This document shows positions 42,366 through 55,713 of a stretch of 64,000 nt of DNA, piece after piece. The notes below the pieces were generated by a model. The model saw nothing but the letters and a program-made list of their open reading frames with translations, searched no databases and was not told the origin of the DNA. Position 1 is the stretch's first letter; the number at the start of each line of letters is the position of its first letter. Source of the stretch: Clitoria ternatea (taxonomy: Eukaryota; Streptophyta; Magnoliopsida; Fabales; Fabaceae); contig CM075676.1 of NCBI GenBank assembly GCA_037962975.1, forward strand, positions 42,385,501-42,449,500. Reading direction: 5' to 3'. A program made the position numbers and the translations under genes.

Positions 42366-45300
42366 CTATAGTTGCACAAATACTACATTTGGTTTCAAAC
42401 CCTTCCTAGACATCCTGATGCCATCCTTTTCAAGTGGATCCTTGTTCCTCGACCTCTTAGGTCTGCCAGCCTGCCTCTTGAATGGTGGAGGCTGTACGTT
42501 GTTTGCTTCAACCTTGTCCCACATATTTTTTCCAATGGTGGGTAAGATAATGGGAGAATAACACTGAGCATATGCTGCCTTTCTATACATTGCTGGGATG
42601 TATGTATATGGAGTTTCATTAACCTCTAGCATACAGGAAATTGCATGATTACAAGGGATTCCTGTCAACATCCACTTCCTGCAGTTACATTCCCTGGCCT
42701 TCAAGTTCACAATGAATTTGTCAGCATGGTTAATATGGCTAACCTCATAAACAATATTTCCTGACCACCTGCACATGAGAAGATGATAGTTGTGTGTTAA
42801 ATTTGCATACATGCAGGTCTAATAGCATAGAAAGATCAGACAAAAACTAACCTGACTTGGTACATATTGCAGTAAGTTTTTGATTTCTCAATTCTTTGTT
42901 TAATCCTTGGAAGGACATCATCAGTAAAGGATTGCATCCTAGTCCTGTTGTTGGCCCATCGTTCCATCATATAAGTCTTTATCTCTTCTACCATAGTAAT
43001 GATTAGCTTCCCCCTCGCTCCAATGATCACTGAATTAAATGTCTCAGACATGTTATTGACCAACACATCACTTTTTGGTACAAATGAAAACCTGGACTTG
43101 CTCCAGTGTCTTGGAGGTATTTTGATCAAGTCCCTATATGCTGCCTCATTGAGTTCCTTGATCCCTAACATTGTCCTTTCCCAAGCATGTGTATAAGTCG
43201 ATTTTGCTGCCTTCCACAGTAAGTCCTTTAGTTGTTTTCTTGGATGTTTCTTCCTGAAGTTGCTATATAAATGTCTAACACAGAATCGTTGATCAACACC
43301 TGGTATAAGCTCTTTCAATGCATGAAGCAAACCCTAAAATATAGACACCAAATGGCACTGCAATTAATCATCTAATAGACAAGCTAGATTCAAAACACAT
43401 TTATTGGTTTAAGGGTTCAGGGTGAAACAAAATTTATGACTTAGGGGGCTAGATTATAACACTTTTACTTAGTTAAGGGACCACAATAACATAAAATGTG
43501 AGTTAGGGGACCTGAATGAAAACATGTATACTGTAGATGTTTTAGAATTATATACATGATCATACCATGGCACTGCTATATTCCACACAATTGTAGACAG
43601 TATATTGCACTTGGTACACATTCAGTATCTTGCACACACAATTGCAATAGTATGTATCTCTAACAGTTGCACATACAGTATATTACACACAGTATATTCA
43701 CACACAGTATATTGCACACAGTATATTGTAAACCAGATTCACACATATAGTCATATACCTTCTGTTGATTAGACATAAATGTGATGCCTTTACAGACCTG
43801 GGCTCCACCTAAATCCCCAATGAGTAGTTCCAAAAACCATTTCCATGAGACTGTGTTTTCACACTCAACCACACCAACAACAATGGGTAGCATCTGATCA
43901 TTAGGGTCTCTACCCACTGCACTAAGCAATTGTCCACCAAATGGCCCTTTAAGAAAGCACCCATCCAAGCCAATTATCTTTCTGCAATGCTTAAAACTGT
44001 CCTTGCACTCTCTCAGACAAACATAAAACCTGTGAAAAGATGTGGCAACTGCTCCATGATCATCACTAACTTGGCCTGCATTTACAATTGGTTGTACATT
44101 CAACTTCACAGTTGAACCAGGATTCGAACTTAGTAAAGCATTGCAGTACCCCCACAGTTCTGTATACTGCTCCCTGAAGTCACCATCCACAATCCCTATT
44201 GTAGCTCTTTTTGCCCTATAAGCCTTGGACTTGGTCACCTTTGCATGCCAACTACCTTGAGCTCTATTGTATATGTCTTGTAGTTTCAGATTTGGATTCT
44301 CCTTCACACCAGTCTCCAATTATTTAGAAAGCCATTTTGCACTCAAAAATTTGATCCTGTGCTGCCTCCCACAAGAGTGGCTGTCAATTATGGTCCTCAG
44401 CTGCCATGTTTCTTCACCTGATAGCTTCCCACAATAAGCATAAAATTCACACCCTTCAATGCACCTGACCCTCACCCTTTTCTTATCATTTTTTTCAAAT
44501 CTAAGATCTTTACCATTTGCAATGGCATATGCAATGATTGCTTCTTTAAACTGCTCCTTAGTCAAGAAGAAAGTACCCTTCTCCCAACTAAAACCCTCCA
44601 TCTGTGCAGGCATCTTGAAGGTTGGATACCTTTTGCTTTCACTTTCACTTTCACTTGATTCACCACTATATAGTTCATCAGAATCATCCTCAAAGTCAGA
44701 AACTACCTTCTTGCCTTTGCCTTTGCCTTTGCCTTTGCCTTTTCCTTTGCCTGTGTCTTTTTGATCACTGGTCCCCTCACCCTTCATATATGTCCTTGGG
44801 TTAACTGTTCTGGGGATTTTTTTCCTCTGCCATTTTTTTTTGCCTATTGGCTGAGTAGTACCACCTCCATCATTTCCTACTGCAGCCTCATCAGCTACTG
44901 CAGCCTCAGCACCTACTGCAACATCATCAATGGGCTCTGCATCAACCCCCTGATCAGTGGCTTCAACATGTGTCTTCTCCATCTGACCATTCATCACATC
45001 ATCAACATCCATCCCTTCATCATCAGAATCTTGGAAATTGATATCCATTGCACTGTCATTGTCATCTGTTTCATCATCCATCCGTTGCACATCTCCATGT
45101 ACTTCATCACCTTCATCACCTTTAGCATTAACATGTACATCATCACCTTTAGCATCAACACCCTCATCAACATGTAGATCATCAACATCTAAATCATCAA
45201 CATCATGGGTTTTTTCTGGCCCAGTTAGGTCTAGAACAACCTCTGGCACATCAAGAAGGTGCACGATAAACACTTGAACTTTCCCCTAAGAGTGTGCAAC

Positions 45301-45558
45301 CCTTGCCATCTCTAAGCAACCGTGATCATCCACTAATTTCTTCAGACCAACATCAAACTATTTGCCTCCGATCTTGTACCATAATTCTTCCACATTCACA
45401 TACCCCATGTCCTTTAGTATTCCCATAACTTCAAAATAACTCCATCTGTCCTCATCGATATCCCATTCAGAGTCTGTACTGGTATACCCCACCTTCTTCC
45501 CATTTTCTTCAATGAAACACCCCTCATGAAAAATCTCCAACTTGAAACGAGGATTCAT
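42366..45558 (-). pseudogene. mudrA-like: MULE transposase (mudrA type), three or more exons, broken
   Basis: The likely start is MNPRFKLEIFHEG at 45558. Then come an acidic Asp-rich stretch, a (Lys-Gly)n run, and the MuDR zinc-finger-like region (RCIEGCEFYAYC). The DDE core follows with IIGLDGCFLKGPFGG and VSWKWFLELL (43660-44319). Exon 1 ends at 43759 (AAG/GTATAT). Exon 2 is 43333-42852, with PGVDQRFCVRHLYSNF. Exon 3 is 42778-42366, with a SWIM finger (CNCRKWMLTGIPCNH) and a basic tail. In-frame stops at 45358-45360, 45286-45288 and 44320-44322 make it inactive. The splice sites are clean, so the gene was spliced when alive. Confidence 0.88.
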
Positions 45559-45994
45559 TCTACAACATGAGTTTAAAACCATGTAAATTCAGTAAATCAT
45601 AAACACCACATTCATGCATTAAACTTTTTTTTTCTCCTACAACATTAGTTCATGCACGAAATGACATTGTTGCTCACCAACTCATACACATGTAAAACTA
45701 AAAACAAAGAATGAAGGGGACTACAGGACTTACCTTCTCTGTAGAACAAGGATTCGCAAATAAAGAACTGCCTGACTTCCTCCTTGGAGCTATGCTTTCC
45801 TTGGACCTTAGGTCACCCTTCTCATACGCAACAAACACGAAGACGACGAAGGGACCAAGTTGGAAACGTTTCACATCCACTCAACAAAACGGGGTCGTTT
45901 TACACTTCCAACAGAGCAAGTAATTGAGTGACACATAGCACACATGTCATAATCCTCATACACATCAGATAAGTTCAAACGGTGTTAACATGTC
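45559..45994 (-). other. MULE 5' region of transposase gene
   Basis: TTGTAG just before the ATG may be a splice acceptor of a leader intron. Short open frames at 45698-45880 have no recognised domain. Confidence 0.4.
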
Positions 45995-46118
45995 AGATGA
46001 CGGAAGGACCAACCAGGCGGGTTTTTAAAACTAAGGGGACCTCTTTGAAAAAAAAAAGAAATAGGGGACCAATTTGAAAAAACTTAAATAGTTAGGGGAC
46101 CAAACCATGTATTTAGCC
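45995..46118 (-). repeat. MULE right terminal inverted repeat
   Basis: Inverted copy of 40992-41113. Confidence 0.9.
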
Positions 46119-46729
46119 TATAATTAACTCAGAAATTATTTTGACTTTTTCATAAAAACATACAAAATGATAAAATATACAAAAATAAATAATTAAAAAA
46201 AAATGAAATTTTTTACATGAGATTAACAAGACGTCTCGTCCAAATTAAACTCGCTCCATCTTTTTTAAGAAAAAATAAAAAATAAGATTAACAGGACGTC
46301 TCGTCCAAATTAAACTCGCTCCACCATTTTTTAAGAAAAATAAAAAAATAAGATTAACAGGACGTCTCGTCCGAATTAAACTCGCTCCACCATTTTTTTA
46401 AAAATATAATAAAAATTGCAATAATAATAATTACAACTTTTATGCTAGTCCAAATAGAAGGTGTGAAACACTCATTTCTATTAATATTTATCAATTAACA
46501 GAAATTAATTAATAATTGAAAAGGAAACATAGTCACCAAACAGCAATTAATTTAACAGAAAATAAACAAATACAAATATTAAAAATGAGGAACAGAATGG
46601 GACCGGTGCAGTGAGGGAGCTGGTCGGTGTAACGAGAGAGAGGCTGGACGGTGTTGGATAAGGAGGCTAAACGGTGTGTTTAAAAAGGGACGGTGTTGGG
46701 TGAGGATTTGAGGGGGACGGTGTTGAATG

Positions 46730-47245
46730 AGAGGAAATGGGACGGATTGGAGTGAGGACAGTTTGGAGTGAGGAGTTGGGTGAGGTCGATTTAGTGAGGG
46801 TGAGGACGGATTGGAGTGAGAGTGAGGACGGCTGGGTGAAAGGGAGTTGGGTGAGGTCGGTTTCAGTGAGGGTGAGGACGGTTTGGAGTGAATTGAGGGA
46901 AGATTGGAGTGAAAGGGAGCTGGGTGAGGTCGGTTTGGTGAGGGTGAGGACGGATTGGAGTGAGAGTGAGGACGGCTGGGTGAAAGGGAGCTGGGTGAGG
47001 TCGGTTTCAGTGAGGGTGAGGACGGTTTGGAGTAAATTGAGGGAGGATTGGAGTGAGGAGTTGAGGACGGCTGGGTGAGAGGGAGCTGGGTGAGGTCGGT
47101 TTGGTGAGGGTGAGGACGGCTGGGTGAAAGGGAGCTGGGTGAGGTCGGTTTCAGTGAGGGTGAGGACGGTTTGGAGTGAATTGAGGGAGGATTGGAGTAA
47201 GGAGTTGAGGACGGCTGGGTGAGAGGGAGCTGGGTGAGGTCGGAT
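46730..47245. repeat. G-rich minisatellite in Ogre right LTR
   Basis: Same unit types as at 25510-25985 but with more copies (extra GGGTGAGGTCGGTTTGGTGA blocks), showing expansion or contraction since insertion. Confidence 0.85.
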
Positions 47246-47395
47246 TTGAGAGGGACAGTGCTGACAGTGAAGTAGAAAAGGAGAGAGGGGACAGTAAAAA
47301 AAAATTGCTTCAGAGTTCTTTCCAAAATGAAGGCCTTTTTTCTTTTTCCTCTAAAATGAACGCTTCCAAGATCCCTTTCTCCTCCTTTGTTTGCA

Positions 47396-47405
47396 GTATT
47401 TATAG
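47396..47405 (-). promoter_or_regulatory. TATA box in Ogre 5' LTR
   Basis: CTATAAATAC on the minus strand, in the LTR that would drive transcription of the element. Confidence 0.5.
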
Positions 47406-47689
47406 AACATTTGAGGAGCATATTGATTGCCTGAACAGATCCGAGACAGCCTGGCTACCAATTGGTGAGGATTTTTTATTATTTCCTCATTGTTTTGTTA
47501 CCAGCCGCCCCTTGAAATTAGCAAATCAACTTGGACAGTATGGTGGAAACAGCCTGGATCTTTGACAATCAGGGAGAATGGAGGCTGGTGGAGATTCTTT
47601 ATCATTTTCTTCCTCTTGTTGTGAGCCACCCCCCCTTAATTCAAGGATCCACTTGGATAGTGGAAGTCCATGTCAGCACGCGTAATTGA

Positions 47690-49100
47690 TGGAATTTGAC
47701 TCGGATTTCACTTTCTCTGCTAAATCCGAGTGGAAAAAGGTGATTTTGTACACTAGACCGAGTGAAAGTTTTGGTCGGTGTGAGGCTACTGTGAAACATT
47801 CAATCGGAACCGAGTGACAAGTGACTCGGAACTGACTGAAGAGGACTCGGAAATGGCTGAATAATGACTCGGTGTTTAGCGTGAAGACCCCTGATGCTAA
47901 ATTTTCTCTTCACTTCGCTTGAGCGAGAGTTTCTCGCTTAAGCGAAAACACTCCAGTAGCTCACTGTCCATCTTTCGTTCAAGCGAGAATTTATTTCGCT
48001 TAAGCGTTTGTTGAAGGAAACCACTTTATAATGATCTCGCTCAAGCGAGAAGTCTCCCTTAACTCGGATTTGCTCTGGAATTGAACCACTGTTTCACTCG
48101 GATATGCCATTCGGAGAAACCTTTGCTCGGATTTGCTTGATGGCCACTCAGTTGAGGATCTCATTCGAATAATGCACTCGGAAGTCCGAGTTGATTTCCA
48201 CTCGGAATTGACTTCAGTCGTCAATTAACTCACTCGGATATACCTTTCACTCAGAAATTTGGACTTGAATGACTCTGGAATCTGGCTGATAGAAGTTCTT
48301 TCATGTCCGATCCTTGCTTTGCTCGGAAAAACAATTTTCTGCCCCAACTCACTCGGATGTCTTCCTTGGGGACATCACACTCGGGCTCAGTGTGAAACTG
48401 TGAGTCTGCCCGAGTGTGATGCATTTAGTGGCTTCTTCCGCTCGGAATCCATTCACTCGAAATAGCTTTTTGCCCAGAAAAGCACTTGTTCCCTAGTCAG
48501 ACCTGTTTCAGTCAGCATCCTTTCACTCGGAATTAGCTTTGGGCAGCTTTTATTGGTCAGTCCCTTTTTCACTCGGAATGGTTGCATTCGGACAGCTTCC
48601 ACTCGGATTCACCTCTAACAGGGACATATTTATTTTCAGCATTGAACTTCCAATAAGGTCAGCCATTTACCACTCGGAATGTTTAAGACAAGGAACTTTC
48701 CACTCGGATTCTCCTCCAACAGTGAAGTATTCCACTCGGATTTGCTCCATTCTGAGTAATTCCACTCGGATTTTCTTTCAACAGTGAAGTATTACACTCA
48801 GCAACGCTCCATTCTGAGTCAATCCACTCAGATTGGATCATTTCTGAGTCTTTCTACTCGCATTTCATCATTCTGAGTCGGATTTGTTTTCAATCAGAAG
48901 GGTTTCAGTCGACAACTAACCCTTCAGATGCATTCAGAAATTGGAATCTTCATTTAAAAATTTCTTAACAGTTGAGGCCCACTTAGAAACTCTCTATTTG
49001 GAGACACAGCACTCTGCTACGTCTCACTTGGGTTGTCCCTTACTCGGAAATGATCATTCCGAGTCATCTTACTCGGAAATGATCATTTCTGAGTCAGTTT
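47690..49100. repeat. CTCGG-rich domain in Ogre right LTR
   Basis: Counterpart of 26430-27870, with dispersed ACTCGG motifs and CGCTYAAGCG near-palindromes at about 47915-48045. Confidence 0.8.
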
Positions 49101-49290
49101 TTTTTTAAACACTTATTTTTTTGATTAATAATTTTTAATTATTTTTATTTTTATATTTTTATTTTATTTTTATTTTTTTTTCACTCGTGGATTCCCTATT
49201 CTTGGTGATGAAAATTCCTTATTCTTGGTGATGAAAATTCCCCATTCTTGGAAAAAAATTGACTGGACCGAAATAGGTGTTCACAGTTTC

Positions 49291-49872
49291 TCAAACACTT
49301 ATGATGGTAGATCATTTAAGTGTATAACCGATTGGTATATAATTAAACAATCTATAATCTAAACTGATGTTGGTTGGTTAATCAATAATCAATTTGAGAA
49401 CAAAGATTAAGTCACTAAATAAGAGATTTCTATTTAGTTTCTTAACTCAATCAAATTATGGTTTTAAAGTTATTTTAGTAATTAATAAGAATATATCGAT
49501 TGATTATTCTTATTTTTTCATTAATTCAATTCTAGAAGATTTTCTAGAATATAATCATTTAGGGATTCCAAATGATCCAAGGTTGAGAAATTAATTATAT
49601 TTAATCATATTTGTGATCAATGATTAGTTAACTAAAGATTTATTAATTCCTTGGGTTGGTTGTTTCTAAATTTGATTATTCTTACTCATAAATTTACTTT
49701 TTGCACTATTATATAATCACTTAATTTTCCTTTCAATCTCAACACAAACCCCCCCTTTGTTATAATTAAATTGAGTGTAACTAATTAAACTAAGGTCCTC
49801 GACGACTAAGGTTGTTCACCTTATACTATATTAATTTAACTTTTTATTTGACTCGACAACAACAGCGTGTCA
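49291..49872 (+). repeat. Athila copy 2 5' LTR, right part
   Basis: Continues from 24640 after the GTTTC duplication (49286-49290) and ends GTGTCA at 49872. Confidence 0.9.
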
Positions 49873-49876
49873 AATT

Positions 49877-49893
49877 TGGCGCCGTTGCCGGGG
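49877..49893 (+). promoter_or_regulatory. Primer-binding site (tRNA-Asp type), copy 2
   Basis: TGGCGCCGTTGCCGGGG, identical to copy 1. Confidence 0.85.
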
Positions 49894-50199
49894 ACCTTTG
49901 GTCCTAATTATTTGCATTCAATTACCTAATATGTTTTACATTTTTTTTGTAGGTGTGTTGAAGATATTCAGGTTTGGTTGAATGTGAGCATATAAAAAAT
50001 TTTTTAAAAAAATCCACTTTATTATATTCTTATTTGTTTTCTAGTAATCTCATTTTCAACCATTAAAAAAAATATAAATATAAAAAAATCTTTAAATTTT
50101 TAAATATATGTTCTAAGCATTTCATAATTAAAATGATAACTTTTTCCTTTTATTACATAGTTGTAGTATTTTGTTACAATATATGTAGATGTATTATGT
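49894..50199 (+). other. Athila leader, copy 2
   Basis: AT-rich leader; no coding signal. Confidence 0.5.
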
Positions 50200-50313
50200 A
50201 TGACTAGATCTAATCCCGAACCACTATATTTTTTTGATCCTGAAATAGATAGAACATTTCGTCAATTAGTTAGATCATCTAAGAAACTATTAGATAATAA
50301 TAATAATAATAAC

Positions 50314-50356
<43 letters not shown>

Positions 50357-51663
50357 TTCTAGCTAATAGCATAAGTAGTGAAACTAAACCTTCAACTTCT
50401 GAGTATTTATATAACATGGCTGAAAAGACATTAAAAGAACTAACTACACCAGATGTCACTAATCAACCATCATGCATCTTATATCTTGAGGAAGATGTTC
50501 CTTTTGTGCTTAAAACTGGTTTAGTTCATTTGTTACCAAAATTTCATGGTCGTGCAGGTGAAGATCCTCATAAACACTTAAAAGCATTTTATATCCTTTG
50601 TTCTACCATGAAACCTGAAGGGTTTTCAAAAGAACATGTAAAACTTAAAGCTTTTCCTTTCTCCCTAGCAGATATCGTTGAGGATTGGTTATTTTACCTT
50701 CCTCCTGGCTCCATTACAAGTTGGGATGACCTAAAGAAAATGTTTCTTAAAAAAGTTTTCCCCGCTTCAAGAACTTCCTCAATTAGAAAAGAAATATGTG
50801 GCATCCGGCAACATGACCGGGAAAATCTTTATGAATACTGGGAAAGATTTAAAAGATTGTGTGCTAGTTGTCCCCATCACCAAATTACGGACCAACTTCT
50901 CATACAATATTCCTATGAAGGTCTTAATCCAATGGATAGAACTTTGGTTGATGCAGCTAGTAGTGGTGCTTTGCAAAATAAAACTATAAATGCAGCAAAA
51001 ACTTTAATTGAGAACATGGCTACTAATGCTCAACAACATGCCACTAGAAATAATTCTGTAGTAATTAGAGGAGTCCATGAAATTGAAACTACTAATGATG
51101 GAGATAAAAAATGGGAAAGTAAATTTGCTGAACTAGCAACACTTATGAAAAATATTATTGTGTCTCAAAAACAACAACCTGTAACCCCTGCTAAGGTATG
51201 CTCTATTTGTACTTCATTAGATCATTATACCGATTGTTGTCCTATATTGCAGGAAGCTAAAATTCCCAATGAAAATCCTCAAGTATGTGCTGCCAACTTA
51301 TACAACAACAGACTGCCACAACAACAACATAATAATTATGATCTTTCTTCTAACAGATATAATCCTGGTTGGAGGAATCACCCTAATTTAAGATGGGGTA
51401 ATTCTTCACAACAACCTCATGCACCTTTTCAGGCAAATACTGGAACAAGCAGACCATATCAACCTCCTCATGTACAACAACAAGCTACACAAGTAGCTGC
51501 ACCTTCCCCTGAGAAATCAAATTTGGAGGAATTGATAAAGCAAATGTCAGTAGATAATCTGAACTTCCAAAAAAGAATTGAGGCTACAATTCAGACTCTT
51601 GAAAATCAGATTAGTCAATTGGCTACATCTTTAAACCATTTGCAGTCTCAAGGGTTCAGATAA
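50200..51663 (+). CDS. gag: Athila Gag, copy 2 (open frame, 487 residues)
   Basis: Uninterrupted Gag from MTRSNPEP. Poly-Asn covers residues 33-52. The Gag capsid domain spans roughly residues 105-240 (PKFHGRAGEDPHKHLKAF, WERFKRLCASCPHHQITDQ). The zinc knuckle CSICTSLDHYTDCC (CX2CX4HX4C) lies near 332-345, followed by a Gln/Asn-rich segment and a short helical tail. It forms virus-like particles in related elements. The link to pol is broken: the downstream ITLRSGKAI segment is in the +1 frame, as in copy 1, so no Gag-Pol can be made without a frame change. It is the best-preserved retroelement gene here. Confidence 0.88.
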
Positions 51664-51814
51664 GTTACCCGCTCAGACAATTGTCAATCCTAAAAATATA
51701 AGTGCAATTACTTTAAGATCTGGTAAAGCTATCCATGGATCAAAAAAACAACAACAAACTGAAAATACTATTATCACAAAAAAACATGCAGAAGAAGTTT
51801 TAGATAGTTCAAGT
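51664..51814 (+). other. gag-pro linker, copy 2
   Basis: Homologous to the Athila linker with ITLRSGKAI, out of frame with gag and ended by TAA. Confidence 0.5.
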
Positions 51815-54800
51815 AAATAATAATAATGATATATCTCTTACAAATCCTCCTTCTACAGCTGGTCCTGATAAACAACATATCCCTCCTTTATTTCTACAAA
51901 GACAAAAATCTATACAAAATAAGAAAATAGATGAGGAAATCTTGGAAACATTTAGAAAAGTAGAGGTAAATATACCTTTATTAGAAGCCATCAAGCAAAT
52001 CCCAAGATATGCCAAATTCCTTAAAGAACTATGCACTAATAAAAGAAGACTAAAAGGCAATGAAAGGATTAACATAAGTAGAAATGTGTCTGCATTGATT
52101 GAGAAACCTTTGTCACATATACCAGAAAAATGTAAAGACCCTGGGACAATTACTATTCCATGCATAATAGGCAATAACAAATTTGAAAATGCCATGCTAG
52201 ACTTAGGTGCATCTATTAATGTTATGCCTATGACTGTATTTACTTCACTTTCCCTTGGACCTTTGCAAACTACAGGTGTGGTTATACAATTAGCAAATCG
52301 AAGCTCTGTACATCCTGCAGGAATTATTGAAGATGTCCTTGTTAAAGTTACAATTTAATTTTTCCTATAGATTTTTATGTTCTAGATATGGAAAGTGAGA
52401 ATTCCACCAATAAAGCTCCAATAATTTTAGGTAGACCATTCTTAAAAACAGCTAGAACAAAGATAGATGTGCATGCAGGAATACTTTCTATGGAATTTGG
52501 AGATAGTGTGGTTAGATTCAACATTTTAGATGATATAAAGCATCCTACTGCGGATCATTCTATTTTTCAAATTGACTTAATAACTGATTTAGTTGATGAT
52601 AATATTATTAAGTTGTTTGATGATGTTGATTTTCCTGTATTGTCTGATTTTTGTGATTCATTTGTTTGTGGTTCATGCATGGATTCTCATCAATGCAATG
52701 TGTGTGCTGAAATTGAAAAATATCTGCTTAATGATAATAATGATCCATACTCCCTTAAAACAGAAAATATAGTTCCAGATATTGTTTTAAAAGAATCAGA
52801 GTGTAATAATTTGATTAAAGTAGTTACAAATATATCTGATTATGTTGAAGTACAAGTTGTTGAGACAAATTCAACCAAAATGATTCCTTCAATAATGTAG
52901 CCTCCTATGTTAGAGTTAAAACCTCTTCCTGAACATTTAAAGTATGCATATTTAGAGGAAGATAAGAATCTTCTAGTGATTATTTCTAACAAATTAAATG
53001 TTGATCAAGAAACAAGGTTGTTACAGATTATTAGGAAGCATAAGAAAGTAATTGGTTGGACTTTGGCAGATATCCCAGGTATTAGCCCTTCCATGTGTAT
53101 GCATAGAATTCTATTAGAGGAAGAAGTTAAACCAGTAAGGCAACCACAAAGAAGACTTAATCCCTAGATCCTTGATGTAGTTTAAAAAGAGGTAACAAAA
53201 TTATTACAAGTTAGCATCATTTACCCTATATCAGATAGCACTTGGGTCAGCCCTGTACTAGTGGTTCCCAAAAAGTTTGGAATCACAGTGGTTAAAAATG
53301 AAAATGATGAACTAATTCCTACCAGAATCCAAAATAGTTAGCGAGTATGCATTGATTACAGGAAACTTAACAAAGCAACCCGAAAGAATCACTTTCCTTT
53401 ACCTTTCATTGATCAAATGTTGGAACGACTGGCAGGTAAGTCACATTACTGCTTTCTAGATAGATTTTCAGGTTACTTTCAAATTTATATTGCACCAGAA
53501 GATCAAGAAAAAACAACATTTACATGTCTTTTTGGCACTTTTGCTTATAGGAGGATGCCTTTTGGCTTATGCAATGCCCCCAGTACTTTTCAACGATGCA
53601 TGATTAGTATCTTTGCTGATTTTCTTGAAAATTGCATGGAAGTATTTATGGATGATTTCACAGTATATGGTTCACCATTTGATGCTTGCTTAAATTGTCT
53701 AGATAAAGTATTACATAGATGCATTGAAACTAACCTTGTTCTTAATTATGAGAAATGTCACTTCATGGTAGAAGAAGGAATAGTTTTAGGCCATGTAATA
53801 TCTAAAAAAGGCATAGAAGTAGATCCTGCAAAAATTGATGTAATTTCTCAATTACCTTATCCTTCTTGTGTGCGAGATATTCGTTCTTTTCTTGGACATG
53901 CAGGTTTTTATAGAAGGTTTATAAAAAACTTTAGTAAGATAGCTCTTTCGTTGTCTAACTTACTACAAACAAATATAACATTTGACTTTAATGACAAATG
54001 TAAATAAGCTTTTGATTGCTTAAAGAAAGCTTTAACTACCACTCCTATCATCCAGACACCAGATTGGTCACTTCTATTTAACTTATGTGTGATGCATCAA
54101 ATTATGCATTAGGAGTTGTTCTTGCTCAAAGAGTAGGTAAAGTACAACATGTTATTTATTATGCCTCACGAACTTTGGATACTGCACAAATAAACTATAC
54201 TACCACAGAAAAAGAACTACTTGCTATTGTGTTTGCTCTTGATAAATTTAGATCTTATTTGCTCGGTTCAAAAGTGGTTGTATTTTCAGATCATGCAGCA
54301 TTAAAGTTCCTTTTAAAGAAACCAGATACAAAACCAAGATTAATCAGGTGGATGTTGCTGCTCCAAGAATTTGACATTGAAATTAAGGATAAAATTGGAG
54401 CAGAAAATTTGGTGGCTAATCACTTAAGCAGAATTAAAAAAACTTGACCCAATTTCCATTAGAGATGATTTCCCTGATGAACAACTTATGGGAATACATG
54501 ATTCCACTCCATGGTTTGCTGATTTGGTAAACTACTTAGTTACTTCTGTTACTCCCATACATGCATCTAAGCAACAAATAATAAAACTAAAAAGTGATTC
54601 TAAATACTATGTTTGGGATGATCCTTACTTATGAAAATTTGTGGTGATCAAGTCATTAGAAGGTGTGTACCTAAAAATGAATTTCATTCCATTCTTACAT
54701 TTTGTCATACATATGCATGTGGTGGACATTTTGGACCTCAACGTACAACAAGGAAAGTATTAGAATCCGGTTTGTATTGGCCAACAATTTTTCATGACGC

Positions 54801-55713
54801 ATATACATTTTGTAAATTTTGCGAACGATGTCAAAGAATGGGAAACATATCTTGTAGAAATGAGATGCCTCAACAACCCATGTTATTTTGTGAAATTTTT
54901 TATGTTTGGGGCATAGATTTCATGGGACCTTTTCCTGTATCTTTTGGTTATATTTATATACTACTTGCGGTCGATTATGTGTCCAAATGGGTTGAAGCTA
55001 AAGCTACTCGAACTGATGATTCTAAAGTTGTTGCAGATTTCGTTAGATCACATATATTTTGTAGGTTTGGTGTTCCTAAAGCCATTATTAGTGATCAAGG
55101 ATCACATTTTTGCAACCGTAAAATGGAGTCACTTCTTAAAAAATATGGAGTTATGCATAAGGTTTCAACACCTTATCACCCCCAAACAAATGGGCAAGCT
55201 GAAGTGTCCAATCGGGAATTAAAAATGATCCTTTTAAAAACAGTACAACCAAATAGGAAAGATTGAAGCAAAAGGTTAGAAGATGCTCTTTGGGCTTATA
55301 GAACAGCTTATAAAACACCTATTGGAATGTCACCCTATAGGATTGTTTATGGAAAATCATGCCACTTACCTGTAGAAATTGAGCACAAAGCTTATTGGGC
55401 AGTAAAACAATGTAACTTGGACTTAAATGAAGCCGGTAAAGAAAGGAAACTCCAACTACAGGAACTGAAAGAAATTCGTTTGGAAGCTTATGAAAGTTCT
55501 AAAACCTATAAAGAAAAAGCCAAATCCTTTCATGACAACCAGGTCTTGAGAAAAAACTTTTTCATTGGACAAAAAGTTTTATTGTACAACTCACGTCTAA
55601 AGCTCATATCTGGTAAGCTTCGCTCTAAATAGGTAGGCCCATTTGAAATAACTAATATCTTTCCTTATGGTGTGATTGAAATTTTAGATAAACCTTTCTT
55701 TCAAGGGTTCTAA
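51815..55713 (+). pseudogene. pol: Athila Pol (protease-RT-RNase H-integrase), copy 2, broken
   Basis: Same domain order as copy 1. Protease has LDLGASINVMP (about 52198-52232). RT has FLDRFSGYFQI and FMDDF (about 53650, in the 53417-54007 piece). RNase H is at 54085-54447. Integrase (54631-55266) has FCHTYACGGHFG, CERCQRMG, ISDQGSHF and YHPQTNGQAE, and the tail is at 55327-55632. Lesions differ from copy 1: a one-base loss near 52348, TAG at 52898-52900, TAG near 53165, TAA near 53180, TAG near 53338, TAA at 54005-54007, another one-base loss near 54080, and TAG near 55630. A deletion of about 39 bp removes the end of integrase near 55690. Confidence 0.88.

Larger units (their letters stand above)
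40992..46118. mobile_element. Mutator-like element (MULE) with two convergent genes
   Basis: Inverted repeats of about 123 bp (40992-41113 and 45995-46118) start GGCTAAATACATGGTTTGG. They are flanked by the 9 bp duplication TATAATTAA (40983-40991, 46119-46127), diagnostic of MULEs. Inside, a mudrA-type transposase is coded on the minus strand from the right end and a GRF zinc-finger gene on the plus strand from the left end, tail to tail, the same plan as maize MuDR. Confidence 0.93.
24641..49285 (-). mobile_element. Ogre-like (Tat lineage) Ty3/gypsy retrotransposon with nested elements
   Basis: The termini TGTCGCGACC...GTGTTCACA are flanked by the 5 bp duplication GTTTC (24636-24640 and 49286-49290). 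It is coded on the minus strand, so the right LTR is the 5' LTR. Tat/Ogre features are all present: very large size, a long ORF1 before gag, a tRNA-Arg-type primer site, an intron between protease and RT, a G-patch segment after protease, a second (archaeal-type) RNase H after the first, and minisatellites in the 3' untranslated region. About 19 kb remains once the MULE and hAT insertions are removed. The genes carry several in-frame stops, so it is not autonomous now. Confidence 0.92.
40737..49285 (-). repeat. Ogre 5' LTR (right), interrupted by a MULE
   Basis: Same sequence as the left LTR, ending GTGTTCACA. Without the MULE (40992-46118) and its 9 bp duplication it is about 3.41 kb. It differs from the left LTR at several percent of sites in the stretches I compared (for example 7 of about 98 bases near 47665). 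Confidence 0.9.

Noticed and set aside
46579..47421. 280-codon Pro/Ser-rich minus-strand frame in the Ogre LTR (and 25795-26160)
   Set aside because: It is the complement of the G-rich minisatellite, and its start lies upstream of the LTR TATA box in the transcription direction.
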